Positions 27,491 to 35,610 of a DNA stretch of 64,000 nt are shown piece by piece. The position numbers and the translations under genes are program-made. This DNA comes from B46-G9 sp964581175. Its GTDB lineage: Bacteria; Desulfobacterota; DSM-4660; Desulfatiglandales; Desulfatiglandaceae. The notes beneath the pieces are model-generated. The model was given only the letters and a program-made list of their open reading frames with translations. It made no database searches and was not told where the DNA came from. How positions within the stretch are numbered: position 1 is the stretch's first letter; each line of letters starts with the position of its first letter. The DNA lies in NCBI GenBank assembly GCA_964581175.1, contig CAZONI010000001.1, forward strand, positions 1 to 64,000, in the 5' to 3' direction.

Positions 27491-28051
27491 CTAAAGACTA
27501 TTCAGGATCTCCTCCCGCTTCCTTTTGTATTCGTCTTCACTGATCAGTCCTTTCTCCCTTAATTTCTCCAATTCCTCGAGCCGCTTGGAAGAATTTTTCG
27601 GTTCTGCAGATGCCGGAACGGGAGATGAAACGAGAGCGATCTCACCGGGATGGGCGGGATCATACTTGACCTTCAGTTTCGCTCCCGGTTGAAAGAGAAA
27701 GATATGGGATTGGGAAATCATTTTCTTCGTTCTTACCCGAAAGGCCTTTCCTCCCTCAGGCCGAACGTCGAGGAGTAATTCAAGCTGGGTATACCTTTTC
27801 GTCGCGAAACCCGCATCACGCACTTCCAGGATGGTCGCCTCCGCGTCCTGTCCAGTGGCGTACAGACGTTCCTCATTCGCAGCTTCCTGCTTGGCATTTT
27901 TGTAAGCTTCCACTGCGCTGTTTGCAGCACCGCTCGTCTGAACGGGCTGAACAACTTTCTTGTAGACCAAAAAGTAGACGCCGACAAGAACCGCGATACC
28001 TACTAATAAGCCCACTATACCGGCTATAATCCCAATGGTCGCAAATTTCAT
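27491..28051 (-). CDS. DUF3592-like membrane protein with C-terminal SHOCT domain
   Basis: 186 residues. One N-terminal transmembrane helix (about residues 4-30) is followed by a DUF3592-like beta-barrel region (GQDAEATILEVRDAG, LLLDVRPEGGKAF, VKYDPAHPGEIALV) and a SHOCT module at the end (RLEELEKLREKGLISEDEYKRKREEIL), often found at the C-terminus of membrane proteins. The ATG at 28051 has AGGAG upstream; a longer frame adds 21 residues that look non-native. It is convergent with the methyltransferase gene, 54 nt away. The function is not known and the link to T6SS is positional. Confidence 0.8.
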   Translation of the reverse strand: MKFATIGIIAGIVGLLVGIAVLVGVYFLVYKKVVQPVQTSGAANSAVEAYKNAKQEAANEERLYATGQDAEATILEVRDAGFATKRYTQLELLLDVRPEGGKAFRVRTKKMISQSHIFLFQPGAKLKVKYDPAHPGEIALVSSPVPASAEPKNSSKRLEELEKLREKGLISEDEYKRKREEILNSL

Positions 28052-28536
28052 CAGGCATCTCCTTCTCTGTTCCCGGGGGGAACGGGTATTTCCGAACCCC
28101 GCCGGAGTTGGCAAAGAAATCCAAGGATATGGTTATTTACTATAGTTGTCCGAAAGATGTCAAATGAGAATAACTCAAGCAGCTGAAAAGTGTGCTGTAA
28201 GTTCCTTATCCGGTTGACGGAATGGGACAATTAGTGATACATGTACGGTGTCGTTTCTTTGAAAAGACCCACTCGATAGAATACCCCTGACATCCCGTGA
28301 AGGGCCTGATTGGGGACATATCAATGCCCGGGGATGCATTACCTTTGAATGCAGACCCTTGCACATTAATTCTCCGTAATCTGCTCCCGAGAGCGTCTCT
28401 CTGAAGAGACAGGAAGCAGTTCGTGCCCATCCAGTAGGTTCCGGGCATGAACGAACTGCCAATGCAGGTGACTTTAGCGATGATCCTTACATGACATAGG
28501 CGATTTTGCACAATTGCAATGCAAAGGGGAAGCATC
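28052..28536. other. 485-bp intergenic region with adjacent stem-loops
   Basis: No credible gene. A possible minus-strand -35 (TTGACA, 28158-28163) lies upstream of the SHOCT gene, but its -10 is poor. Two adjacent inverted repeats are clear. One is GTCTCT-CTGA-AGAGAC at 28395-28410. The other is a 13-bp stem with a 4-nt bulge (GCAGTTCGTGCCC at 28416-28428 against 28443-28459). Segment 28441-28447 (CCGGGCA) can also pair with 28325-28331 (TGCCCGG), which would compete with the second stem. No tRNA or known riboswitch was recognised. The next gene starts at 28537 on the + strand. Confidence 0.4.
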
Positions 28537-29310
28537 ATGAAGAAAGTATGGCTGAGTTCGTTGGTCAAGTCCGAGGAAGCGGTAAAAAAGTCAATCATAC
28601 AACTCAAGACGTACGGTCTGGAGGCGAACGGGCATTTCTGGGAAGATGACCTGGACAAGATGGCCTGGATAAAACCCAGAGAAGAACTTCTTGCAGCGGA
28701 TACCTCTTTGTGGGCCATCCTCGGGTCTGTTGCAGATTTTCAGACTCCTTCTCTCCGATACGGCCTGTCATTGCTCGCGACAACGGTTAAGGCACAGAAA
28801 GGGCTCTCTTTTCCCATCCTTCTCCTGCTCTCCGACGGCACCATAGACTCTCGAGAACTGCCGACCGCCCTCAAAGACGCGGACATTATGTCCATCGCTG
28901 ATCCGGGACTCGGAGCCAAGGTAGTGGCAAGGGTCCATAGCCCGCGCAAAGCCACGCAACCGGACTACCGCCTTGACGTGTACGGGAATGCTCAGATCGG
29001 ACAATGGTTTGAAATCGGTCCCGTGGACGATACCTGGCAGGGAGCCATGTTTGGGGTATCGGAAGGGAATATTATTTTCCAGGCGGTCGGCCCCAAAGGC
29101 AGCCTTCCCAGCCAATCGACTCTGAATTATCCCATGCAGGGACTCAAGATGACCCTTGGGGGAAAGGAGTTCACTGCGTGGGCGGTCAAAAATGAGATTG
29201 GAGCCACGTCTTCTTATTTCAGCAAGGTGGAAGGCTGCCCGGAAGTGATCCTCTTCGGGGCCTTCTCCGAAGATGACGAGACTGATGTGTTTGTGGTAGA
29301 ATTAAAATAA
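28537..29310 (+). CDS. Protein of unknown function (257 aa)
   Basis: I do not recognise this family. It is a soluble-looking protein without a signal peptide or transmembrane helix. Seen in it: an N-terminal MKKVWLSSLVKSEEAVKKSIIQL helix, a middle section with hydrophobic strands (FPILLLLSDGTI) and an aromatic-rich end (FTAWAVKNEIGATSSYFSKVEGCPEVILFGAF). Length and codon usage are like the neighbours. The ATG at 28537 is preceded by AGGGGA; an upstream ATG at 28519 is less likely. It lies between the tip cassette and the kinase cluster, so a T6SS-related job is possible but unsupported. Confidence 0.75.
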   Translation: MKKVWLSSLVKSEEAVKKSIIQLKTYGLEANGHFWEDDLDKMAWIKPREELLAADTSLWAILGSVADFQTPSLRYGLSLLATTVKAQKGLSFPILLLLSDGTIDSRELPTALKDADIMSIADPGLGAKVVARVHSPRKATQPDYRLDVYGNAQIGQWFEIGPVDDTWQGAMFGVSEGNIIFQAVGPKGSLPSQSTLNYPMQGLKMTLGGKEFTAWAVKNEIGATSSYFSKVEGCPEVILFGAFSEDDETDVFVVELK

Positions 29311-29557
29311 TTGACAAAATATCTTCTCTATGATAGCAACTCTATGCAAAATAAGCTAGTTTCCATCCACAATCGGCTATTTTTCACAATCTCGGCGTCA
29401 ATCTGCGGGATGACTTGTGCGACGTACTATTGTGCGCCTCCGCGCAATCCCTTGATTTTCTTGATCTTGCAAAAAATATCTCAGTTGTGGATTGGAAACG
29501 CGCTAGTGCCCGAAATCAACCTGTGCATGGGCACGAGCTAATTTCAGGATGTGCGCC

Positions 29558-30322
29558 ATGGAACCAAAAGAAATCGAAAGGAAAAGCCTCGACAACCAGG
29601 AGTTCTTGAAACTTCGAGGGGCAACGGAAAAGATCTCGGCTGAGCTTTTCACGCGACTGAAGAGGCATCTGAACGTTTTGCGGGCACTGTTCGTCCCGAG
29701 AAAACTGTTGGGCGCCTACGTTCGAAGCGGCGCAATGGAAGAGATCCCGGGCTCTGACAAGGCCTTTGCGGAACTACAGGAACGCTATTCGGCAGTGGCG
29801 CAAAAGCCCCTTGGATTGCCCTCCAAGCTGAAGACGCCCCTTCCCCCCATATCAAACCAGCTTGATGCTACGCCCTTTCAATATTCCATTTTCTCCGAAA
29901 ACTCACCGGGCAAAGGCATCACCATTACTGCCTCGGCAAAGTGGGTACTTTCCTACCACAGCGACTGCTCCCTGAGCAGGCTGAAGGCAATGATCGCGGG
30001 AGAAGAGCCAAGACAGGACGAAGATATGAAACAGGCAGTCATACACCATCTCCTGCCCACTGTCTTTCTCAAACGGTTTTCTGATCTCGGAGAGTTGCTG
30101 AAGGATTTGCGCTATGTAGTGCAATCGGAACAAATAACGGAGTTGGGAGGGCTTCCCGTCGTCACCCTGGAAGCACCGTTGAAGACCTTTTTGCCCCCCG
30201 ATGATTTTATCCTGCAGATTACCCAGCTCTCGGGCATTCCCGCCTTTCAGGAAATCATCGATCTTGAAGCCCTTGACAGTCTCATGGATCCGCTCAGAGA
30301 ATCCGTCAAGGAACTATTGTAA
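29558..30322 (+). CDS. Protein of unknown function (254 aa)
   Basis: I do not recognise this family. It is a soluble, largely helical protein (KISAELFTRLKRHLNVLRALFVPRKLL at the N-terminus; LLKDLRYVVQSEQITELGGLPVVTLEAPLKTFLPPDDFILQITQLSG near the end). No signal peptide or catalytic motif is seen. The ATG at 29558 has a weak AGGA upstream; an in-frame ATG at 29549 is also possible. The 247-nt space before it (29311-29557) is AT-richer than the surroundings and holds no gene I can support. It is convergent with the LysM lipoprotein, whose stop is 3 nt away. Confidence 0.7.
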   Translation: MEPKEIERKSLDNQEFLKLRGATEKISAELFTRLKRHLNVLRALFVPRKLLGAYVRSGAMEEIPGSDKAFAELQERYSAVAQKPLGLPSKLKTPLPPISNQLDATPFQYSIFSENSPGKGITITASAKWVLSYHSDCSLSRLKAMIAGEEPRQDEDMKQAVIHHLLPTVFLKRFSDLGELLKDLRYVVQSEQITELGGLPVVTLEAPLKTFLPPDDFILQITQLSGIPAFQEIIDLEALDSLMDPLRESVKELL

Positions 30323-30325
30323 CGT

Positions 30326-30895
30326 TCACTCCTGCTGCATCCCTTTTGGACCAAACAAGGCGGGCTCTTCTTCTTTCTTTTCTTCGCCTGGCTGGGCCGG
30401 CGATTCTTTTTTCAAGTTTTGGATCAATTCGTCCACGAATTCCTCCGGCATGGGGTCGCGGGTCTTCAGCATGCTCAAGGGGATACGGATTCGGTCGCCC
30501 TTATGAATGACCGTCGGTTCCATTTGAGGATTCGCCTTCGCCAGCGCCTTCCAATTCATCAGACTTCCGGTATACCATTTTGCAATAATAGAGAGGGATT
30601 CATTGGGCCATTTAACCTGGTGAATAAAGTATTGGGCGGCCTCTTCTTTGGCGGACATCGGTTTTGTTACCCCTTGGCTGCCCGGGGCGCCCTGGCTGGC
30701 TCCGGTACCTTTCTGAGGATATGATGCCTGCTCCTGCGTCTGAGTCCCTGTGGCGGACTGAGCCTGTGGAGGTGCACCTTCCTGTTTGCCTTTTCCCAGG
30801 CCCATTTTTTCAAGAGTAACACAGGAAACGAGGAACGACAGGAGAAACATACCCATCAATACAGTTCGGATCATCTGTTTGCTTTCCTTTTTCAT
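30326..30895 (-). CDS. Lipoprotein with LysM-like domain
   Basis: 189 residues with a lipoprotein signal (Cys25 in a FLVSC context), a low-complexity Gln/Gly/Ala/Pro linker (about 38-75), a LysM-like module (KWPNESLSIIAKWYTGSLMNWKALAKANPQMEPTVIHKGDRIRIP, about 90-138) and a charged C-terminus. LysM modules bind peptidoglycan N-acetylglucosamine, so a periplasmic, cell-wall-attached protein is likely. The kinase gene is 14 nt upstream and co-directional, so the two form an operon. A role in anchoring a T6SS or sensing the wall is inference. Confidence 0.8.
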   Translation of the reverse strand: MKKESKQMIRTVLMGMFLLSFLVSCVTLEKMGLGKGKQEGAPPQAQSATGTQTQEQASYPQKGTGASQGAPGSQGVTKPMSAKEEAAQYFIHQVKWPNESLSIIAKWYTGSLMNWKALAKANPQMEPTVIHKGDRIRIPLSMLKTRDPMPEEFVDELIQNLKKESPAQPGEEKKEEEPALFGPKGMQQE

Positions 30896-30909
30896 GCCTG
30901 TTCCCCCTA

Positions 30910-32874
30910 TTATTGCTTAAATTTCTTCAAGTATTTTCTCACCCGCTCATTCTGGGGATTGATTTCCAGTGCTTTTTTCAGGTTCGCGATGCATGCATCC
31001 TTCTTTCCCAGGAGTCTTTGCACCATGGCAAGGTTGAACAGGGCCTCATCCAGGTAATCAGGCTTCAATTCCACGACCCGCTCATACATCTTCTCCGCAT
31101 CTCCATAATTTTTGCTGACTGCATAGAGATACCCGAGGTTGAAAAAAGCGTCCGTATGTTCGGGATCAAGTTCGCTGACTCTTCTGTATTGATGAATGGC
31201 CTCCTCGTACTTCTTCTCCTGCACATACAAAAGCCCCAGATTGAAATGTGCCTTGACACTTTCAGGGTTTACCTCAACTGCTTTCGACAGAAGGGCCTCT
31301 GCCTTCGCGGGTTCTGTCTTGCTGATGGAATCGGCCTCTCCCAGCAGGGCATCTTCGTATGGTCCCAGCGAACTCTCCTTCAAGCCGGGATTTTGGGTGA
31401 AGGCTGCCTCAAAAAGACCGATCGCATCGGCGTACCGTTTCTCATCAAGCGCCTGTTTCGCCTGCTCGACCTTGCCCACTCCTTGTTCCGCCGGCGTGGT
31501 TTCGGCGGCCTTTTCTTCCGCCTTCGGGACCTTTTCCTCTGCTTTCGGAGCCGCTTCTTCCGCCTTCGGGGCCTTTTCCTCTGCTTTCAGGGTCTTGGCT
31601 TCCTGTCCTTCCCCTGCTGCCGGTTCTTCCTTCTGCACGGCCTGGGGCTGGTTTTCCGGACTCTTTGCCTGTTCCTTTGCTACGGTCGTTTCCGCGGTCT
31701 TTGCTGTCGGGAGAACGGCTTTTTCCCGGGGCCAGAAAACTACAATCAGGACAACGATCAGTATGATTCCCCCAAGAGCCCCCAGCAACGCGTTTCTCCC
31801 ACCCCATTTCCTCTCCAGCGTTTTCTTAGGAGGGATGACGGCTTTCTTCAACTCTTCTTTCTTACCCGGAGGAACCGGTGCGCTCTCCGGGGCGGCCCTA
31901 AAATCCAGTCCCGCCAGAGCGCTCATGGTACTCTCTTCTTGGGCGATTTCTCCTTCAAAAAGCCCCTTCATGTACTCCGAAAGTCCCCGGGCAGTGGTTC
32001 TCCCCGAAAAGGAGTACATGACTTCTTCCAGATCGGAGAGCATGTGATTGCAAGAACTGTACCTTTTCTCCGGATCCTTTGCCAGGGCCTGATTCAGGAT
32101 CTCGTACAACTTGTCGGGAACGTCCTTGATCGTCTCTTCAGGCGGGGGAAAATCAGCTGACCTGACCTTTGACAGGATCTGCATGGTATCCCCCTGGAAC
32201 ATCCTCTCTCCAGTGATAAGCTCATAGAGAATGATGCCGAGCGAAAAAATATCCGACCTGTAGTCTATTGCCTTTCCATCGGCCTGCTCAGGAGACATGT
32301 ATGCAACTTTGCCTTTGATCATACCCACCTGGGTCATCGTGCTCTGAGTGGCCGCCTTGGCAATCCCGAAATCAACAATTTTCACATCCCCTTCATAGGT
32401 AATGAAGATGTTTTGGGGGCTGATATCACGGTGAATGATATTGAGCGGTTTTCCCTGAAAGTCTTTCAGGTTGTGCGCATAATGGAGTCCGGAGGCGACG
32501 CGGGAGACGATATAGAGGGCGTACTCCAGGCTCAACGGTGACCCTTTCTGTTTTGCCTTTTCCCCGACGTTCCTGAGATCCTTTCCAAGCAGGTACTCCA
32601 TGGCAATGAAATAGGACTTTTCAACGCTGCCGAAGTCGTAAATCTGCACGATATTCTGATGATGCAGCAATGCCGCCAGCTTGGCCTCATCAATAAATGA
32701 TGTGACCAGTTCTTCTTCGATGGTGAGATGAGGGAGGATTTTCTTCACCGCGATGAGTTTTTCAAATCCCTGGACACCCGTGATCATGGCCCGGTACAAT
32801 TCGGCCATCCCCCCGACGGCAATCTGGTCCAAGAGCAGATACTTTCCGAAACGTTTTGGTGTTATTTGGTCCAT
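30910..32874 (-). CDS. Transmembrane Ser/Thr protein kinase with C-terminal TPR repeats
   Basis: 654 residues. The kinase domain (about 10-275) has all key residues: the ATP-binding lysine in IAVKK (Lys44), an alpha-C Glu63, the HRDISPQN catalytic loop (Asp150, Asn155) and DFG (Asp168). A transmembrane helix at about 360-378 is followed by a Lys/Glu/Ala-rich linker built from repeated KAEEKAP-type units (about 415-460) and TPR repeats to the C-terminus (about 480-654). The kinase faces the cytoplasm, and the TPR part is predicted periplasmic. It is placed to act as a PpkA-like switch for the T6SS, phosphorylating an FHA-binding partner, but that is inferred. It has its own promoter (see 32928-32957). 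Confidence 0.9.
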   Translation of the reverse strand: MDQITPKRFGKYLLLDQIAVGGMAELYRAMITGVQGFEKLIAVKKILPHLTIEEELVTSFIDEAKLAALLHHQNIVQIYDFGSVEKSYFIAMEYLLGKDLRNVGEKAKQKGSPLSLEYALYIVSRVASGLHYAHNLKDFQGKPLNIIHRDISPQNIFITYEGDVKIVDFGIAKAATQSTMTQVGMIKGKVAYMSPEQADGKAIDYRSDIFSLGIILYELITGERMFQGDTMQILSKVRSADFPPPEETIKDVPDKLYEILNQALAKDPEKRYSSCNHMLSDLEEVMYSFSGRTTARGLSEYMKGLFEGEIAQEESTMSALAGLDFRAAPESAPVPPGKKEELKKAVIPPKKTLERKWGGRNALLGALGGIILIVVLIVVFWPREKAVLPTAKTAETTVAKEQAKSPENQPQAVQKEEPAAGEGQEAKTLKAEEKAPKAEEAAPKAEEKVPKAEEKAAETTPAEQGVGKVEQAKQALDEKRYADAIGLFEAAFTQNPGLKESSLGPYEDALLGEADSISKTEPAKAEALLSKAVEVNPESVKAHFNLGLLYVQEKKYEEAIHQYRRVSELDPEHTDAFFNLGYLYAVSKNYGDAEKMYERVVELKPDYLDEALFNLAMVQRLLGKKDACIANLKKALEINPQNERVRKYLKKFKQ

Positions 32875-32927
32875 ATGCGCATTCTATCCTGGAAAGAGTT
32901 GACGGTATCACCTTGAAAAGGCGGTTT

Positions 32928-32957
32928 ATTATGGCAGAACGCTAATTCCCCAGTCAA
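32928..32957 (-). promoter_or_regulatory. Likely sigma-70 promoter of the kinase operon
   Basis: On the minus strand, TTGACT (32952-32957) is followed after 18 nt by CATAAT (32928-32933), each with five of six consensus bases. Transcription would begin near 32921, about 47 nt ahead of the kinase ATG. The rest of the 263-nt divergent gap (32875-33137) shows no further clear site; a + strand promoter for the cyclase-like gene was looked for and not found. Confidence 0.45.
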
Positions 32958-33137
32958 GGGCTATTTGGTCATTCCTGAAAATGCACCGCAATCACATTTC
33001 GTTTCAGTCATTCAGAGCACACCTTGCATATCGGAACGCAGGGGCTTTTCCCTCGTCAGGCGGAGTTGGAAATTTGAAATAGCATTTTTCAAAATCTTCT
33101 GGTATGGTTGCCGGTAAAAAATCGATTGCCGCCTGTA

Positions 33138-34577
33138 ATGAATTTGGTAGCTTCCATGAACGCACCCGACAACAAATTTCCATTGTTTCTCAAAATATCG
33201 ATCGTTTTTGTCCTGCTCAGTCTGGCAATCGTCGTTCCTTCCGGTATACTGGTTGTCGGCCAGGAAAAAGAACTTGTTCATACGGAAATGATACAGCGAT
33301 ACGACCTTCTTGTTCGTCACCTTGCTGCCAGCGCCGAGATGCCTCTTTTGAGTGGCGACACCCTGGCCTTGAAGGTTCTGGTAAAGGGGATGGACACGGA
33401 AACGGGCATCCTTTACGCGTTCATCAATGACCAGAACGATAAGGTGCTCGCCCACACCGGCTCCATAGCCGCCGAGGGAGTTCTTCAACTTCTTGCCCGT
33501 CAAGGGAAATCTACTGCTGTCCGGAGAGTTTCACCCGAGCTCAAGGATCCGAAAGCAAACGGTTTTCTTGATATTTCGGCACCGGTCGTTTATCACAACA
33601 AGACCGTGGGCGGTTTTCATCTGGGTCTTTCCCAAGACGTCATGGACCAGGAGATGAAGGGTGTCACTTCCCACCTGATTCGCAACTATTTCCTCTACGG
33701 TATACCTGGTCTCGTCCTCTGTCTGATTGTTCTTTTTTTCTGGTCAAATCGTGCAGCCGGACAGGTCCTCTCTCTTGTTTCGGGAATGAATGAGCTGAAT
33801 AACAACAACCTCGGGATTCAGATCAAGAAGATGGGTCATGGTCTTTTCGGTGAGTTGGCATCCGCCTTTAACCGTTTATCTTTGTCGCTGGAACAAAGCT
33901 GCGAAAAAGAGAAGACCATCGTGCTGAGTTCCAGCTGCAGAGCCCCCTTTCTGCAACCGGCCGATCCACCGGCAAGCCTTCTGCCCACGCAGATAACAAG
34001 GAACCAGATCGCAGTCCTCTTCGCGGGGGTAAAAGGATTCAGGGAGTATGCCGAAAACAGGGCGCCCGAAGATGTGATTGTGGACTTGAATGAGTACTTT
34101 GCACTTGCTGCACGCATCGCCGGGGAACACGACGGCCAGGTGGACAAATTCATCGGAGATGCAGTAAGCTGCGTCTTTCAAAGTACGCCGCTCAAGCCGG
34201 ACCACACAAGAAGGGCCGTGGAGGCAGCAGTGGCCCTCCAGGCAGCTCTCGCCGACCAAAGCCAGGACGGCAACGATATCATGAACAAGATCGGCATCGG
34301 AATAAGCAGCGGGGTGGCTCTGTCGGGATCGGTAGAAGCGCTCCCGGATAAGGTGCACACGTTTATCGGAGAGAGTTTCAAGACCGCCTATTCATTGAAC
34401 GTCCTGGCCGGGCCTGGAGAAATCATCATGAGCAAAGATGTCTTTGAGGCCGTCGAACACCTGGTAACGGTAGAGCCGGTTCCGCCCAGAGAAATGATGG
34501 ACAAAACAGAAGCCTGGGAAAATTTTCGGCTGAAAGGATTGTTACCGAAAGAAGATGATGAGACTTCATCCCTGTAA
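33138..34577 (+). CDS. Membrane-bound class III nucleotide-cyclase-like protein, catalytic residues degenerate
   Basis: 479 residues from the ATG at 33138; the true start is uncertain (TTG 33108, ATG 33156 also in frame, none with a good ribosome-binding site). Transmembrane helices at about 15-40 and 183-203 flank a periplasmic sensor. Then comes a HAMP-like linker and a class III cyclase domain (about 290-470). Key active-site positions are changed: the first metal Asp is Gly297 (FAGVKGF where DI.GF is usual), while the second metal Asp341 (FIGDAV) remains. In the transition-state motif, Asn becomes Lys415 and Arg becomes Ser419. It is probably not an active cyclase. It leads a + strand operon with the deacetylase and TPR/LysM lipoprotein. 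Confidence 0.8.
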   Translation: MNLVASMNAPDNKFPLFLKISIVFVLLSLAIVVPSGILVVGQEKELVHTEMIQRYDLLVRHLAASAEMPLLSGDTLALKVLVKGMDTETGILYAFINDQNDKVLAHTGSIAAEGVLQLLARQGKSTAVRRVSPELKDPKANGFLDISAPVVYHNKTVGGFHLGLSQDVMDQEMKGVTSHLIRNYFLYGIPGLVLCLIVLFFWSNRAAGQVLSLVSGMNELNNNNLGIQIKKMGHGLFGELASAFNRLSLSLEQSCEKEKTIVLSSSCRAPFLQPADPPASLLPTQITRNQIAVLFAGVKGFREYAENRAPEDVIVDLNEYFALAARIAGEHDGQVDKFIGDAVSCVFQSTPLKPDHTRRAVEAAVALQAALADQSQDGNDIMNKIGIGISSGVALSGSVEALPDKVHTFIGESFKTAYSLNVLAGPGEIIMSKDVFEAVEHLVTVEPVPPREMMDKTEAWENFRLKGLLPKEDDETSSL

Positions 34578-35610
34578 GCCGAACTTCCTCCTGCTCTTCC
34601 TCATGAGGCGTCCAGGGGCGTGGCTGGCAACCTTCCTGATTTTTGCCTTGACATCCTGCGCGATACCCCAAAAGAAGATCCAGATCCCGGCCGCGAAACC
34701 TTCCATCAGCAATGCACGGGCTTTTACCGATTTTGTGGCGGTAATCGTCCAGCCCCATGACACCCCGGCCTCCCTTGCTGAAACCTACCTCCATGATCCG
34801 TCAAAGGGCTGGCTCATCGCCGAGTTCAACGAGGCCGCCGCTCTCAAGCCGGGCCAGGTCATTATCATTCCCTTGAAACCGTATAATAGAGGAGGTCTGA
34901 GCCTGAGCGGTTATCAAACTGTCCCGGTCTTATGTTACCACAGGTTTTCAAAGACCTTCTCCGACAAGATGACCGTTCGGGAAGAAGACTTTGAAAAGCA
35001 AATGCGTTTCCTTCACGACCACGGCTATCATGTCATTTCCCTGGATCAACTGTTCGATTTTCTGAATTTCAAGGGACAAATTCCCAAAAAATCGGTAGTA
35101 ATCACCATTGATGATGGATGGCGGTCAACTTACGATATTGCCTACCCCGTACTGAAACGGTACGGCTACCCGGCAACTCTGTTTGTCTATACCAACCTCA
35201 TAACCGGCAGTTCCAAGACCCTGAGTTGGGACCTGGTGAAAATCATGTACGCCAACGGCATAGACATGCAGTGCCACACGAAGACTCACCGCAGTCTCCA
35301 CTGGAAAAGAAATGAGGAATCCTTCAGGCAATACTTCGATGCAGTCCAGGTCGAGCTGGCCGAGTCCGAAGAGATTTTGAAAAAGTGGTTGAATAAGGAG
35401 CCCCCCTATCTTGCCTATCCATATGGTGATACCAATCATCTGGTCATCGAAGTGTTGAAGAAACGAGGTTTCAAGGCGGCGTTTACGGTGAAGCGCGGGA
35501 CCAACCCTTTCTTCACCGATCGTTACCGGCTGGATCGATCAATGGTGTACGGAGACTTCACCCTGAAAGATTTTGAAAAAAATCTCGAGGTGTTTGCATC
35601 TTTCAAATGA
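34555..35610 (+). CDS. LysM polysaccharide deacetylase lipoprotein
   Basis: 351 residues. A lipoprotein signal ends at Cys35 (ALTSC), with an in-frame ATG at 34603 also able to begin it. A LysM-like module (about 60-108) precedes a NodB-type deacetylase domain (about 120-340) with the metal-site motifs TIDDGW (Asp186/Asp187), HTKTH (His241, His245) and PYG (289-291). Such enzymes remove acetyl groups from peptidoglycan or other polysaccharides. LysM plus NodB points to peptidoglycan as substrate. It overlaps the cyclase-like gene by 23 nt and its stop overlaps the next start (ATGA), so they are one transcript. Confidence 0.9.
   Translation: MMRLHPCKPNFLLLFLMRRPGAWLATFLIFALTSCAIPQKKIQIPAAKPSISNARAFTDFVAVIVQPHDTPASLAETYLHDPSKGWLIAEFNEAAALKPGQVIIIPLKPYNRGGLSLSGYQTVPVLCYHRFSKTFSDKMTVREEDFEKQMRFLHDHGYHVISLDQLFDFLNFKGQIPKKSVVITIDDGWRSTYDIAYPVLKRYGYPATLFVYTNLITGSSKTLSWDLVKIMYANGIDMQCHTKTHRSLHWKRNEESFRQYFDAVQVELAESEEILKKWLNKEPPYLAYPYGDTNHLVIEVLKKRGFKAAFTVKRGTNPFFTDRYRLDRSMVYGDFTLKDFEKNLEVFASFK

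Noticed and set aside
28206..28718. 170-codon minus-strand frame over the intergenic region and next gene
   Set aside because: It overlaps the start of the well-formed unknown gene on the other strand and has no ribosome-binding site.
31490..31600. Repetitive DNA in the kinase gene
   Set aside because: It encodes the KAEE-type linker between the transmembrane and TPR parts, so it is coding, not a separate repeat element.
30913..32160. Long plus-strand open frames over the kinase gene
   Set aside because: They lie antisense to a well-supported kinase and TPR coding frame, with no ribosome-binding site or family match.
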